From the NCBI GenBank assembly GCA_035504175.1, contig DATJSJ010000171.1, positions 1-10,861 on the forward strand: a stretch of 10,861 nucleotides of DNA, written 5' to 3'. Under the pieces are notes generated by a model that saw nothing but the letters and a program-made list of their open reading frames with translations, made no database searches and was not told the DNA's origin. Shown one piece after another: positions 1-6,446 of the stretch; the stretch's first letter is position 1; each line of letters begins with the position of its first letter. Position numbers and translations under genes: made by a program. Source of the stretch: DATJSJ01 sp035504175. GTDB taxonomy: Bacteria > Pseudomonadota > Alphaproteobacteria > Acetobacterales > Acetobacteraceae.

Positions 1-267
1 CCCTGGGCACCGGACCGCGGGCCGCTGCATGCCCGCTACGGGGCGCTCCATGCGGAACTGGGAGCACTTGAGGAGCGCGCCTGGGATGAGGACATGGTGC
101 CGGAGACGCTGGCCGGCGCCCGCGCGCTGGGGCAGGCGGCATGGATAGATGCACCACGCGACCCCGATGGAGAGCCGCTCTGCACTGATTTCGGGAAATG
201 GATGATGCTTGCAGCAGTGAAATGGCTGGCAGGCGCGTCAGCCGCTCGCTGGGAGGCCGTGTCGTGA
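1..267 (+). CDS. Hypothetical protein, C-terminal part (cut by left edge)
   Basis: An open frame runs from base 1 to a TGA at 265-267 and gives 88 residues; the start lies outside the window. I do not recognise the family. The visible part is rich in Ala, Glu and Trp and looks helical, with a charged stretch near residues 20-35 (ELGALEERAWDED) and an aromatic/hydrophobic C-terminal segment (FGKWMMLAAVKWLAG, about residues 66-80). The reading is supported by its stop codon overlapping the start of the next gene (TGATG at 265-269) and by high-GC codon use. It is the first visible member of a translationally coupled trio. Small, tightly packed genes of unknown function like these are common in prophages and genomic islands, but nothing here proves that origin. 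Confidence 0.6.
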   Translation, partial: PWAPDRGPLHARYGALHAELGALEERAWDEDMVPETLAGARALGQAAWIDAPRDPDGEPLCTDFGKWMMLAAVKWLAGASAARWEAVS

Positions 268-536
268 TGGAGACCGACCCAACCCCCGGCGACCGCCTCT
301 GGGAGATCCACACGGTCGGGCTCGATCTCTTCGCCATTGCCGACACCCTCCGGGCACTGGCGACCGCCGAAATGTCCAGCGGTGAGCCGGTTCCAGGAGA
401 GACGGTGAAGTGGCTCAGCGGGAAGGTTCAGGATGCGGCTGCTGCGATCACCGAGCAGGCTGTCGCGGCGGAGGGAGAGTTGCCATTGCGGCTGCGATAC
501 CGGTCGGCAGCGGCGGCCGAGGAGGAGCTGGCATGA
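267..536 (+). CDS. Small hypothetical protein (89 aa)
   Basis: The start is ATG at 267, overlapping the stop of the preceding gene, with GGGAGG at 251-256 as a plausible ribosome-binding site ten bases upstream. An in-frame ATG at 198 would overlap the upstream gene by 70 bases and is less likely. The 89-residue product begins METDPTPGDRLWEIHTVG, continues with a likely amphipathic helix around residues 14-31 and ends in an Ala/Glu-rich tail. It has no signal peptide, membrane segment or known motif that I can see. Its stop overlaps the start of the next gene (ATGA at 533-536), so all three genes are probably read from one mRNA. Function unknown. Confidence 0.6.
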   Translation: METDPTPGDRLWEIHTVGLDLFAIADTLRALATAEMSSGEPVPGETVKWLSGKVQDAAAAITEQAVAAEGELPLRLRYRSAAAAEEELA

Positions 537-889
537 CCGCGCCCTCAGAGCCCCGCCTGCGGCTGGTCCACGATTGGGACATGGTGACGGTCCCCGGCAT
601 TGCCGAGCCGGTGCCGCGGGAGGCGCTGCTGGCGCTCTACTCCGAGCGGATCGAAGAGATGCTGCGGGCTCGGCCGAAAAGCTTCGCTCCGGTTATCAGC
701 CTAATACGAAAGCAATGGGTCTTGGCTCGCGGCCCGAAACGCTCGGACGCCCCGCGCCCGCAGCTTTCCGTTGTAGGCGCGTCGGCGGACACGACCCCGC
801 GCCCGTTCGTCTGGCCGATCCCGGATAAGGTGCCGCTCGAGGTGGACGAGCCGAAGAAACCAACCAAGCCGCGGAGGCCGAAGGGCTGA
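533..889 (+). CDS. Small hypothetical protein with basic, proline-rich tail (118 aa)
   Basis: The start is ATG at 533, in a four-base ATGA overlap with the upstream stop and preceded by a strong GAGGAGGAG at 519-527. The product starts MTAPSEPRLRLVHDWDMVTV. It has a probable helical middle (about residues 30-65, including ALLALYSERIEEMLRA and a basic stretch LIRKQWVLARGPKR) and ends in a low-complexity Pro/Lys/Arg tail (DEPKKPTKPRRPKG). The basic tail could contact nucleic acid, but that is speculation. I do not recognise the family. It is the last gene of the coupled trio, and a strong intrinsic terminator follows 65 bases downstream. The longer in-frame extension from 410 is rejected because it would overlap most of the preceding gene. 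Confidence 0.6.
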   Translation: MTAPSEPRLRLVHDWDMVTVPGIAEPVPREALLALYSERIEEMLRARPKSFAPVISLIRKQWVLARGPKRSDAPRPQLSVVGASADTTPRPFVWPIPDKVPLEVDEPKKPTKPRRPKG

Positions 890-954
890 CCGAGCCGGGA
901 ACTGGCCGGTGGGCTGAGGCGTATCAGTCCCGGACGGCAAAGTCCGACGCACTT

Positions 955-990
955 GCGACCGTGGCGCACCCTCGTCGCGGTCGCTCTTTT
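955..990 (+). terminator. Intrinsic terminator after the three-gene unit
   Basis: A 12-base-pair stem, 955-966 (GCGACCGTGGCG) with 973-984 (CGTCGCGGTCGC), has ten Watson-Crick and two G-U pairs, a six-base loop and then TCTTTT at 985-990. This is a textbook Rho-independent terminator on the plus strand, 65 bases past the stop at 889. It separates the trio from the gene starting at 1246. Confidence 0.75.
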
Positions 991-1031
991 GCGGGCGGCT
1001 GGGGCGACCCTTGCAATCGATGCACGAACTC

Positions 1032-1058
1032 ACGGCGACCCCTTTGCCCGGTCGCCGT
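1032..1058. other. Perfect 9-bp hairpin in spacer
   Basis: ACGGCGACC at 1032-1040 is fully complementary to GGTCGCCGT at 1050-1058 across a nine-base loop. No T-tract follows on the plus strand (TCACGTTATTG), so it is not a clear terminator. The stem shares the GCGACC/GGTCGC core with the terminator just upstream. It may be a backup terminator, an operator or an RNA structure in the next leader. Confidence 0.5.
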
Positions 1059-1103
1059 CACGTTATTGCGCCTCCGCGACAAACGCGCGGGCGCGCCGGC
1101 GAC

Positions 1104-1124
1104 CTTCCTTACAGCTTCCTTACA
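1104..1124. repeat. Tandem direct repeat CTTCCTTACA x2, 11-bp period
   Basis: CTTCCTTACA occurs at 1104-1113 and again at 1115-1124, separated by one G. The period is 11 bases, about one turn of the helix, so two protein monomers could bind the same face. It sits about 120 bases upstream of the gene at 1246, where a regulator site would be expected. Only two copies are present and no cognate regulator is visible. Confidence 0.5.
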
Positions 1125-1245
1125 AACTCGCCACAAAACGGCGGGTTGGTGCCGCGGTCACGTCCAGCCTGCATACGGCTGCGTAGCTAGTGCGTTGGGG
1201 TCGCGCCGTCATGGTGGCACAACGGTCGCGAGGCGAGAGGAAGCA

Positions 1246-1578
1246 ATGAATAGCATGGTGTATCCGCTCCTGCCGGACCAGCAGAGGGGCCGCGTCGAGC
1301 GGCGGTCGCGCCAAGCGATGCTGACAGGAATACTGACCTTTCTTCGGCTGTCCCCCCGCCAGGAAATGTGGCTGGTGCGGAAGATCGAGGAGAACGCACG
1401 GAGCATGTTGTTTGACGACGCCATATACATCGCCCTACGAGAGATGGAGTACTCGGATCGGATGGCGCGACTGGCGATCCTGACCGGCCGGCGAACTGAC
1501 GCCCCGGATGGACGACGCGACCGCGCCTTGCAGGAAACTAGGCAACGACTCCAGGGCTTGTGGCCGCGCCAAGCATAA
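1246..1578 (+). CDS. Hypothetical protein (110 aa)
   Basis: The start is ATG at 1246, with AGAGGA at 1236-1241 as a well-spaced ribosome-binding site; an in-frame upstream extension to 961 would run through the hairpins and is rejected. The product is basic and probably all-helical. The N-terminal third is Arg/Gln-rich (QQRGRVERRSRQ, residues 12-23). The middle has a hydrophobic/amphipathic run (LTGILTFLRLSPRQEMWLVRK, about residues 26-46) and the C-terminal third is Arg-rich. It has no membrane helix of full length, no Cys/His cluster and no family that I recognise. It stands alone between two intrinsic terminators, so it is its own transcription unit. Good codon use, a good ribosome-binding site and the following terminator argue that it is real. 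Confidence 0.6.
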   Translation: MNSMVYPLLPDQQRGRVERRSRQAMLTGILTFLRLSPRQEMWLVRKIEENARSMLFDDAIYIALREMEYSDRMARLAILTGRRTDAPDGRRDRALQETRQRLQGLWPRQA

Positions 1579-1596
1579 GGAGGAGAGACACCGACC

Positions 1597-1632
1597 AGGC
1601 GATCGCCGCTTCGGCTGCGGTCGCCTCTTCTC
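1597..1632 (+). terminator. Intrinsic terminator after the 110-aa gene
   Basis: AGGCGATCGC at 1597-1606 pairs with GCGGTCGCCT at 1617-1626 over ten pairs (one G-U). The loop contains a nested GC-TTCG-GC tetraloop, and pyrimidine-rich CTTCTC follows at 1627-1632. It lies 18 bases after the stop at 1578. The T-tract is imperfect, so termination may be partial. Confidence 0.65.
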
Positions 1633-1753
1633 TGTCAGCTCCGCCTAGCGACGGACGAGGCGGAAACGCAGTCAGGCCGGTGGTCTTCGTCAGGAGCACA
1701 CGGGAGGCTCTCAGGCGCGACCACGTTTGCTCGCAAATGCGGAGGCAATATTC

Positions 1754-2005
1754 GTGAAAATGATTGCGTGTTTTGATCAGGTCTTGCGTGCTCACGGGTA
1801 CACTTGCCCGAATATCTCCGGGTTCCTGACCAAGACTTGCCTCGGTGCTGGGTGGCATTTGCACTCCCGCTTGTTTAGGCGGGGGCGCAAAGTGCGTTCA
1901 ACCGTCAGCGCCTGGGGGTCCATTGCTGACGACGACCCGACCCTAGGCCGCGCTGGAGGCTGCGTCCAACGGAAATCCATCGAGCATCCGCCTCAGGCGC
2001 AATGA
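1754..2005 (+). CDS. Doubtful small ORF (83 aa) overlapping a structured stretch
   Basis: GTG at 1754 follows GGAGG (1741-1745) at eight bases, a good initiation signal; ATG at 1760 is an alternative. The product has four Cys in its first half (in MIACFDQVLRAHGYTCPN and GFLTKTCLGAG) and a basic middle, with no recognisable domain. Against it: codon use does not show the strong GC3 bias of the clear genes, and the frame runs straight through a 13-position hairpin (1858-1891). It may be a genuine fast-evolving gene, a decayed gene, or a chance frame over a structured RNA. Confidence 0.25.
   Translation: MKMIACFDQVLRAHGYTCPNISGFLTKTCLGAGWHLHSRLFRRGRKVRSTVSAWGSIADDDPTLGRAGGCVQRKSIEHPPQAQ
1858..1891. 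other. Strong hairpin, 12 of 13 positions paired
   Basis: The arm at 1858-1870 (TTTGCACTCCCGC) pairs with 1879-1891 (GCGGGGGCGCAAA) with one A-C mismatch and one G-U pair, around an eight-base loop (TTGTTTAG). No T-tract follows on either strand, so it is not an ordinary terminator. Just upstream, GGTCTTG (1780-1786) can pair with CAAGACT (1831-1837) and enclose a small CGGG/CCCG stem. A folded RNA is possible. Confidence 0.45.
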
Positions 2006-2231
2006 AATCAGTTAGTGCAATTGCGTAGAATACCTCCTATCTAGGGTAGAGCGGAAGGCTTCGAAGGGGTGCGGCGCGGCCCTCTTCCTGCAAACAGTCT
2101 AAGCGTAGCGAGCCGATTACCGGAGATCTGGTGGATCGATCAGGCGTGAGCGCACTGCCGCCGCCTCCCCGCCGCTGCTTCGTCTTGGATTGGCTAGATG
2201 TCCTAGGGCCGTTGCCATGAAGGGATGAATC

Positions 2232-2462
2232 ATGAGTCAGCACAGGTTTGCGATGGGAGACCGGGTTGAGATACACCCGGACAAGATGAACGCAAATGTA
2301 CGGCCGGGCCTATACGTTATAACTCGCGTGCTGCCACTTGCTGGCCAAGGTTTGCAATATCGCGCAAAGAACGCATTCGACTCTTATGAGCGGGTAATAG
2401 ACGAGAGCCGTCTCCACACCGTTGATGGCTATGATGGCCTGCAACAGCAATCGCGAGAGTGA
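2232..2462 (+). CDS. Conserved small alphaproteobacterial protein of unknown function (76 aa)
   Basis: ATG at 2232 is preceded by AAGGGA (2220-2225) at six bases. The 76-residue product opens MSQHRFAMGDRVEI and continues with PGLYVITRVLPLAGQG, then YRAKNAFDSYERVIDESRL. This pattern (HRFA-x-G near the N-terminus, GxYxVxRxLP in the middle, QYRxK and a DxxERVxxESxL end) matches from memory a family of 60-80-residue proteins widespread in Rhizobiales and Rhodospirillales and annotated only as hypothetical. The fold is probably a small beta barrel (alternating hydrophobics, SH3/KOW-like), which is inference. It is cytoplasmic, with no signal peptide. The A+T-richer codons suggest a different history from the core genes downstream. 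A coiled-coil gene follows within 35 bases. Confidence 0.7.
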   Translation: MSQHRFAMGDRVEIHPDKMNANVRPGLYVITRVLPLAGQGLQYRAKNAFDSYERVIDESRLHTVDGYDGLQQQSRE

Positions 2463-2495
2463 CTACGAGCCGGACTTTTGCACAATAGTAATGGT

Positions 2496-2747
2496 ATGTG
2501 GGACGCACCGGTTCGGGGTATGCGGGCAACAGACGACATTGTTAGAATGCGCGCCGAGCTTGGCCGGCTGAAAGGGGAGATGATTATAGCGCGTCGTGAG
2601 GTGCAAGAGGCTCGCGACCAGAATCTCTACTTAAAGGATAAAGTAGCCGCGGCAGAGCGCGACCAGCAGGACTTGAGAACAGCAAGAGCTCGTTTGGCAC
2701 GCATGAAGTTGCGTGCCTTTCTGATGCATGTTCTGCGGCAAAGGTGA
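2496..2747 (+). CDS. Small coiled-coil protein (83 aa)
   Basis: I chose ATG at 2496. TTG at 2478 and ATG at 2520 (just after CGGGG) are in-frame alternatives and the ribosome-binding site does not decide between them. From about residue 14 to 65 the product is one continuous charged helix with heptad-like hydrophobic spacing (VRMRAELGRLKGEMII, then EVQEARDQNLYLKDKV and AAERDQQDLRTARARLARMK). It ends in a short hydrophobic/basic tail (LRAFLMHVLRQR). It would form a coiled coil, probably a homodimer. There is no catalytic motif or membrane segment. It follows the conserved small gene at 2232 with a 33-base gap and may be co-transcribed. Coiled coils give little clue to function. Confidence 0.5.
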   Translation: MWDAPVRGMRATDDIVRMRAELGRLKGEMIIARREVQEARDQNLYLKDKVAAAERDQQDLRTARARLARMKLRAFLMHVLRQR

Positions 2748-2972
2748 TCATCAGTTGACATGAGACCGGGCCGCCGATCCCGCGCTTCCGGCCGTGGCTG
2801 GGCGTAGTGGTGGGTCGTCGGGCATGGGCGGTATGGTAGGGCGGAGAACGGATGGGGAACAAGCGGTTAATACCTCGCGCAGCCGTTCACCCTTGTTCGG
2901 ACGAGGGTAACGGGAACGGCAGCGGGAACAATCCCCTGCTATACCTCTAAACCATTGAAAAGATTGGCTCGT
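2748..2972. other. Spacer downstream of tRNA-Ser with an inverted repeat
   Basis: No gene is supported here. An 8-base-pair inverted repeat lies at 2889-2908 (ACCCTTGT / ACGAGGGT, one wobble, four-base loop TCGG), about 65 bases beyond the 3' end of the tRNA, with no T-tract on either strand. This is the segment where an attachment junction would be expected if the left region is an island. Confidence 0.4.
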
Positions 2973-3065
2973 TGGCGGAGGGGATGGGATTCGAACCCAC
3001 GATACGGGTTGACCCCGTATAACGGTTTAGCAAACCGCCGCCTTCAGCCGCTCGGCCACCCCTCC
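2973..3065 (-). tRNA. tRNA-Ser, anticodon GCT
   Basis: Read on the minus strand, GGAGGGG (3065-3059) pairs with CCCCTCC (2983-2977), followed by discriminator G (2976) and an encoded CCA (2975-2973). The D-arm begins TGGCCGAGCGGCTGAAGGC. The anticodon arm GCGGT-TTGCTAA-ACCGT has anticodon GCT, reading AGC/AGU serine codons. The long variable arm (ATACGGGG/CCCCGTAT stem) is typical of class II serine tRNAs, and the T-arm GGGTTCGAATCCC is canonical. The length of 93 bases fits tRNA-Ser. A good promoter lies 50 bases upstream. The 3' end faces the accessory-looking left region. Confidence 0.97.
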
Positions 3066-3076
3066 GCCGGGGCGTC

Positions 3077-3095
3077 TGACGGGATCACCCCGTCA
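3077..3095. other. 7-bp inverted repeat between aldo/keto reductase gene and tRNA
   Basis: TGACGGG (3077-3083) and CCCGTCA (3089-3095) form a perfect stem with a five-base loop, 11 bases upstream of the mature 5' end of the tRNA. It lies inside the predicted tRNA leader and downstream of the aldo/keto reductase stop. Without a T-tract it is unlikely to stop transcription. It may be a leader hairpin met by tRNA-processing enzymes. Confidence 0.45.
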
Positions 3096-3115
3096 CACGG
3101 CGTTTGCTGGCCGCG

Positions 3116-3144
3116 CTTGTACGGCCGCACCCTCCCGCCGTCAA
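3116..3144 (-). promoter_or_regulatory. Sigma-70-type promoter of tRNA-Ser
   Basis: On the minus strand, TTGACG (3144-3139) is followed after exactly 17 bases by TACAAG (3121-3116). This is a near-consensus -35 with an acceptable -10 at optimal spacing. Transcription would start around 3109, giving a leader of about 44 bases before the tRNA. The -35 lies only ten bases past the stop codon of the aldo/keto reductase. Confidence 0.65.
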
Positions 3145-3154
3145 CGAATCGCCC

Positions 3155-4141
<987 letters not shown>

Positions 4142-4648
4142 GGCGATCTCCCTTGCGGCGCCCGGCAGCAAAGCGCCACCCCCGCGCCCGGCACCGGAGA
4201 CGCGTTCGCGGCGCGGGACGTCGGCCCCGCGCCCAGGGCAGATTGGCCCACCGCCGCCGCCTCGCCAGGGGGATCGCAGCACCTGTCACGGGGCGGGCTT
4301 GCGGTTCACCCGGGCGCGCCACGCGCGATTGAGGCCGTTGCGCCCTGAACGAGCTCCGCGCCGCGCGCCAAACCTCCGATGCCCACATTTGGGCGCGCGC
4401 CGCGCGCGCTCGACACCGTCGAGCGCACCTCAAGCGCTCGCCACGGAGCCGGAGCGTCGTCAAGGCTGCGGCCTTCGGCCGCACCGCGCGCAGCGCGGCT
4501 CAGGCCTTGACAGCGTTCCAGCCCCGTGGCGCTTGCTCGAGGTGCGCGAGCCCTTCGCTTTGCGCGCCAACGGCGCGACGGTGTCGAGCGCGCTCGATAG
4601 CGCGCCCGCATCCACGAAGATCGAGGCTCAGTCGGAGCACTTCGCATC
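4142..4648. other. Divergent spacer between aldo/keto reductase and dapE
   Basis: This 507-base stretch holds no gene I can support. It must carry the start signals of two divergent genes. The aldo/keto reductase ribosome-binding site is at 4148-4154; a weak dapE site, GGAG, is at 4634-4637. Most of its right half is the palindromic element 4404-4593. The left half (4160-4400) is GC-rich and featureless apart from a short hairpin at 4381-4394 (GCCCA/TGGGC). No clear promoter is seen for either gene. Confidence 0.5.
4404..4593. repeat. 190-bp imperfect palindrome with nested hairpins (REP/MITE-like)
   Basis: The outer arms are a perfect 17-base inverted repeat (4404-4420, GCGCGCTCGACACCGTC, with 4577-4593). 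Further in, 4423-4431 pairs with 4539-4547 (9 bp), 4439-4446 with 4524-4531 (8 bp), and 4459-4466 (GTCAAGGC) with 4504-4511 (8 bp). The centre carries two perfect hairpins: TGCGGCC-TTC-GGCCGCA at 4467-4483 and CCGCGC-GCA-GCGCGG at 4484-4498. The right arm has an extra hairpin CGCGCC-AAC-GGCGCG at 4563-4577. So the element would fold into one branched structure in DNA or RNA. It encodes no protein. The architecture suggests a dispersed non-autonomous repeat, which cannot be proven from a single copy. Confidence 0.7.
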
Positions 4649-5773
4649 GTGAGCGTGACCGACCCGCTGCCGCTGGCGCAGGCGCTGATCCGCTGCCCCT
4701 CCGTCACCCCGGCCGATGCCGGGGCGCAGGATACGCTCGCCGCCGCGCTGGAGCCGCTCGGCTTCACCGTCACCCGGCTGCGCTTCGGCGACACGCCGAA
4801 CCTGTTCGCGCGGCGCGGCACCGGCCGGCCGCATGTCTGCTTCGCCGGCCATACCGACGTCGTGCCGCCCGGCGCCGCCTGGAGCGGCGATCCGTTCGGC
4901 GCGGACGTTCGCGACGGCGTGCTGTACGGCCGCGGCGCCTGCGACATGAAGGGCGCGATCGCCGCCTTCACCGCCGCCGCCGCCGACCGCGCCACGGCAG
5001 CACCCGGCCGCGGCTCGATCAGCCTGCTGATCACCGGCGACGAGGAAGGCCCGGCGACCGACGGCACCGTGCGTGTGCTGGACTGGATGGCCGAGCACGG
5101 CCAGATCCCGGATTTCTGCCTGGTCGGCGAACCCACCAACCCGACGAAGCTCGGCGAGGTGATCAAGATCGGCCGCCGCGGCAGCCTCAACGCCCGCGTC
5201 ACCATCCACGGCATGCAGGGCCATTCCGCCTATCCGCAGCGCGCCGACAATCCGCTGCACCGCCTGATCGCCGCCGCGGCGGCGCTGACCGCGGCCCCGC
5301 TCGATGCCGGCACCGAGTGGTTCGAGCCCTCGACGCTGCAATTCACCAGCATCGACACCGGCAACAAGGCGGCCAACGTCATCCCCGCCGCCGCACGCTG
5401 CGCGCTCAACATCCGCTTCAACGACCGGCACAGCGGCGCGAGCCTCGCCGCCTGGCTGCGCGCCACCGTCGCGCGTCACGCCGACCGGTTCGACCTCGAG
5501 ACCGAATGCAGCGGCGAAGCCTTCCTCACCGAACCCGGCCCCCTGGTTGCAACCTTGGGCGCCGCGATCGCGCGCGCCACCGGCATCGAGCCGCGGCTCG
5601 ACACCGGCGGCGGCACCTCCGACGCGCGCTTCATCTCCCGGCATTGCCCGGTCGCCGAGTTCGGCCTGGTCGGCGCCACCATGCACCAGGCGGACGAGCG
5701 CGTGCCGGTCGCCGAATTGCGCGCACTCGCCGATATCTACCGCGCGGTGCTCGCCGCCATGCTGGACGCATGA
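4649..5773 (+). CDS. dapE: Succinyl-diaminopimelate desuccinylase
   Basis: This 374-residue M20 metallopeptidase-family enzyme hydrolyses N-succinyl-L,L-diaminopimelate to L,L-diaminopimelate and succinate, in the succinylase branch of lysine and meso-diaminopimelate synthesis, in the cytosol. The motifs are complete: RCPSVTPADAGAQD at 15-28; zinc ligand His68 with Asp70 in FAGHTDVVPPG; bridging Asp99 in YGRGACDMKG; catalytic Glu132 and ligand Glu133 in TGDEEGPA; Glu161 in VGEPT; and His346 in GATMHQADE. The dimerisation-domain motif RRGSLNA..HGMQGHSAYP is at 176-196. The length is normal. The start is GTG at 4649, with a weak GGAG 11 bases upstream; a second GTG at 4655 is possible. It is the first gene of a plus-strand run with two membrane proteins and a GST-like gene, and a palindromic repeat ends 55 bases before it. 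Confidence 0.96.
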   Translation: MSVTDPLPLAQALIRCPSVTPADAGAQDTLAAALEPLGFTVTRLRFGDTPNLFARRGTGRPHVCFAGHTDVVPPGAAWSGDPFGADVRDGVLYGRGACDMKGAIAAFTAAAADRATAAPGRGSISLLITGDEEGPATDGTVRVLDWMAEHGQIPDFCLVGEPTNPTKLGEVIKIGRRGSLNARVTIHGMQGHSAYPQRADNPLHRLIAAAAALTAAPLDAGTEWFEPSTLQFTSIDTGNKAANVIPAAARCALNIRFNDRHSGASLAAWLRATVARHADRFDLETECSGEAFLTEPGPLVATLGAAIARATGIEPRLDTGGGTSDARFISRHCPVAEFGLVGATMHQADERVPVAELRALADIYRAVLAAMLDA

Positions 5774-5864
5774 GACCGCCACGCCGGAGGTTCGCGGCCA
5801 TCGCACGCGCGACCATGCCGGCGCGTGCACGATCTCCGGGGAGCCGAACCGTGCGAGCAATGGC

Positions 5865-6446
5865 GTGAGATCGCGGCCGATCCGCCAGGGCATCGTGCGC
5901 GGCATGCTGCTGCTCGCCCGCGGCCGCGCCGTCGGCCTCGCCGAGTTCGGCGAAACGCCCGAGGCCTTTCTCGCCAGCCTGGCGCCCCTGATCGCCTTCC
6001 CGCTGGTGTTCGGCGTGCTGCTGCTGCTGAACGGCGGCGGCTGGCAGGCGGTCGGCGACTTCCTCGCCGCCCTCTGCGCCCTGCTGGCCCCGCCGGTGCT
6101 GTCGCAGCTCCTGGCCCGCCTGTGGCGGCGCGAGACGCTCTGGCTGCGCTACGCCACCGCCTTCAACTGGTGCCAATGGGTGCTGCCGGTGGTGGCCGGC
6201 CTGGCGCTGCTCGGCGTGCCGGTGCTCGCAGCACTCGGCGCCGACACCGTCACCGCGGCGCGGGCAGCGGTCCTGGTGATCTGCGGCTATGGTCTGTGGC
6301 TGCACTGGTTCCTGGCCCGGCGGGGGCTCAACCTGTCCGGGCTGCGGGCGGCGCTGCTGGTGATCGCGGTCAATCTCGGGACCGGGGTGCTGGTGTTCGG
6401 TCCGCAACTGATCGCCTTGGCGACGAAGGAGGGGATAGCGCGATGA
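5865..6446 (+). CDS. Multi-spanning membrane protein, paralogue of its neighbour (193 aa)
   Basis: The start is taken as GTG 5865, because this makes the N-terminus (MRSRPIRQGIVRGMLLLARG) align with that of the next gene (MMTLTQGLQGALLLAGG). GTG 5895 or ATG 5904 would cut into the shared region, and no strong ribosome-binding site decides. About five membrane segments are visible, at roughly residues 36-55, 64-85, 99-125, 131-150 and 160-183. Shared motifs with the neighbour are QG..LLLA.GRA.G near the N-terminus, FNWC at 100-103 and LWLHW at 144-148. There is no signal peptide beyond these helices and no transporter or enzyme motif that I recognise. It lies 91 bases after dapE, and its end overlaps the next gene by four bases, so the two proteins are probably made together and may form a complex. 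Function unknown. Confidence 0.8.
   Translation: MRSRPIRQGIVRGMLLLARGRAVGLAEFGETPEAFLASLAPLIAFPLVFGVLLLLNGGGWQAVGDFLAALCALLAPPVLSQLLARLWRRETLWLRYATAFNWCQWVLPVVAGLALLGVPVLAALGADTVTAARAAVLVICGYGLWLHWFLARRGLNLSGLRAALLVIAVNLGTGVLVFGPQLIALATKEGIAR

Larger units (their letters stand above)
991..1245. other. Non-coding spacer with hairpin and direct repeat
   Basis: No convincing gene lies between the terminator and the start at 1246. The stretch holds a perfect 9-base-pair hairpin (1032-1058) and a tandem 10-base direct repeat (1104-1124), listed separately. It also holds a weak 5-base-pair hairpin at 1165-1181 (CAGCC/GGCTG). It must contain the promoter for the next gene if that gene is expressed on its own, but I cannot point to a clear -35/-10 pair. 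Confidence 0.5.
1633..2231. other. Long stretch without a firm gene
   Basis: About 600 bases lie between the terminator and the small gene at 2232. The only coding candidate is the weak one at 1754-2005. The stretch has no IS-like ends, tRNA or CRISPR-type repeats. It contains a strong hairpin at 1858-1891 and, at 2023-2050, a run that is locally A/T-richer than the core genes. The promoter for the gene at 2232 should be here but is not evident. Confidence 0.4.

Noticed and set aside
1577..1584. Strong Shine-Dalgarno AAGGAGGA after the 110-aa gene
   Set aside because: No start codon follows within a workable distance, and the terminator hairpin begins a dozen bases later. It may be a relic of a lost downstream gene.
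2037..2276. Minus-strand 79-residue ORF
   Set aside because: It overlaps the start of the better-supported gene at 2232, has no ribosome-binding site that I can find and no recognisable sequence.
2889..2908. Inverted repeat as terminator of the tRNA-Ser transcript
   Set aside because: No T-tract follows on the minus strand. It is kept only as an inverted repeat.
4507..4512. Perfect TTGACA -35 upstream of dapE
   Set aside because: No -10-like hexamer lies 15-19 bases downstream, and the hexamer falls inside a paired block of the palindrome.
4507..5868. Long Arg/Pro-rich ORF in another frame over dapE (and a long minus-strand ORF, 4628-5905)
   Set aside because: These are GC-rich shadow frames of dapE. 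They are low in complexity and lack any domain, while the dapE frame has every catalytic residue.
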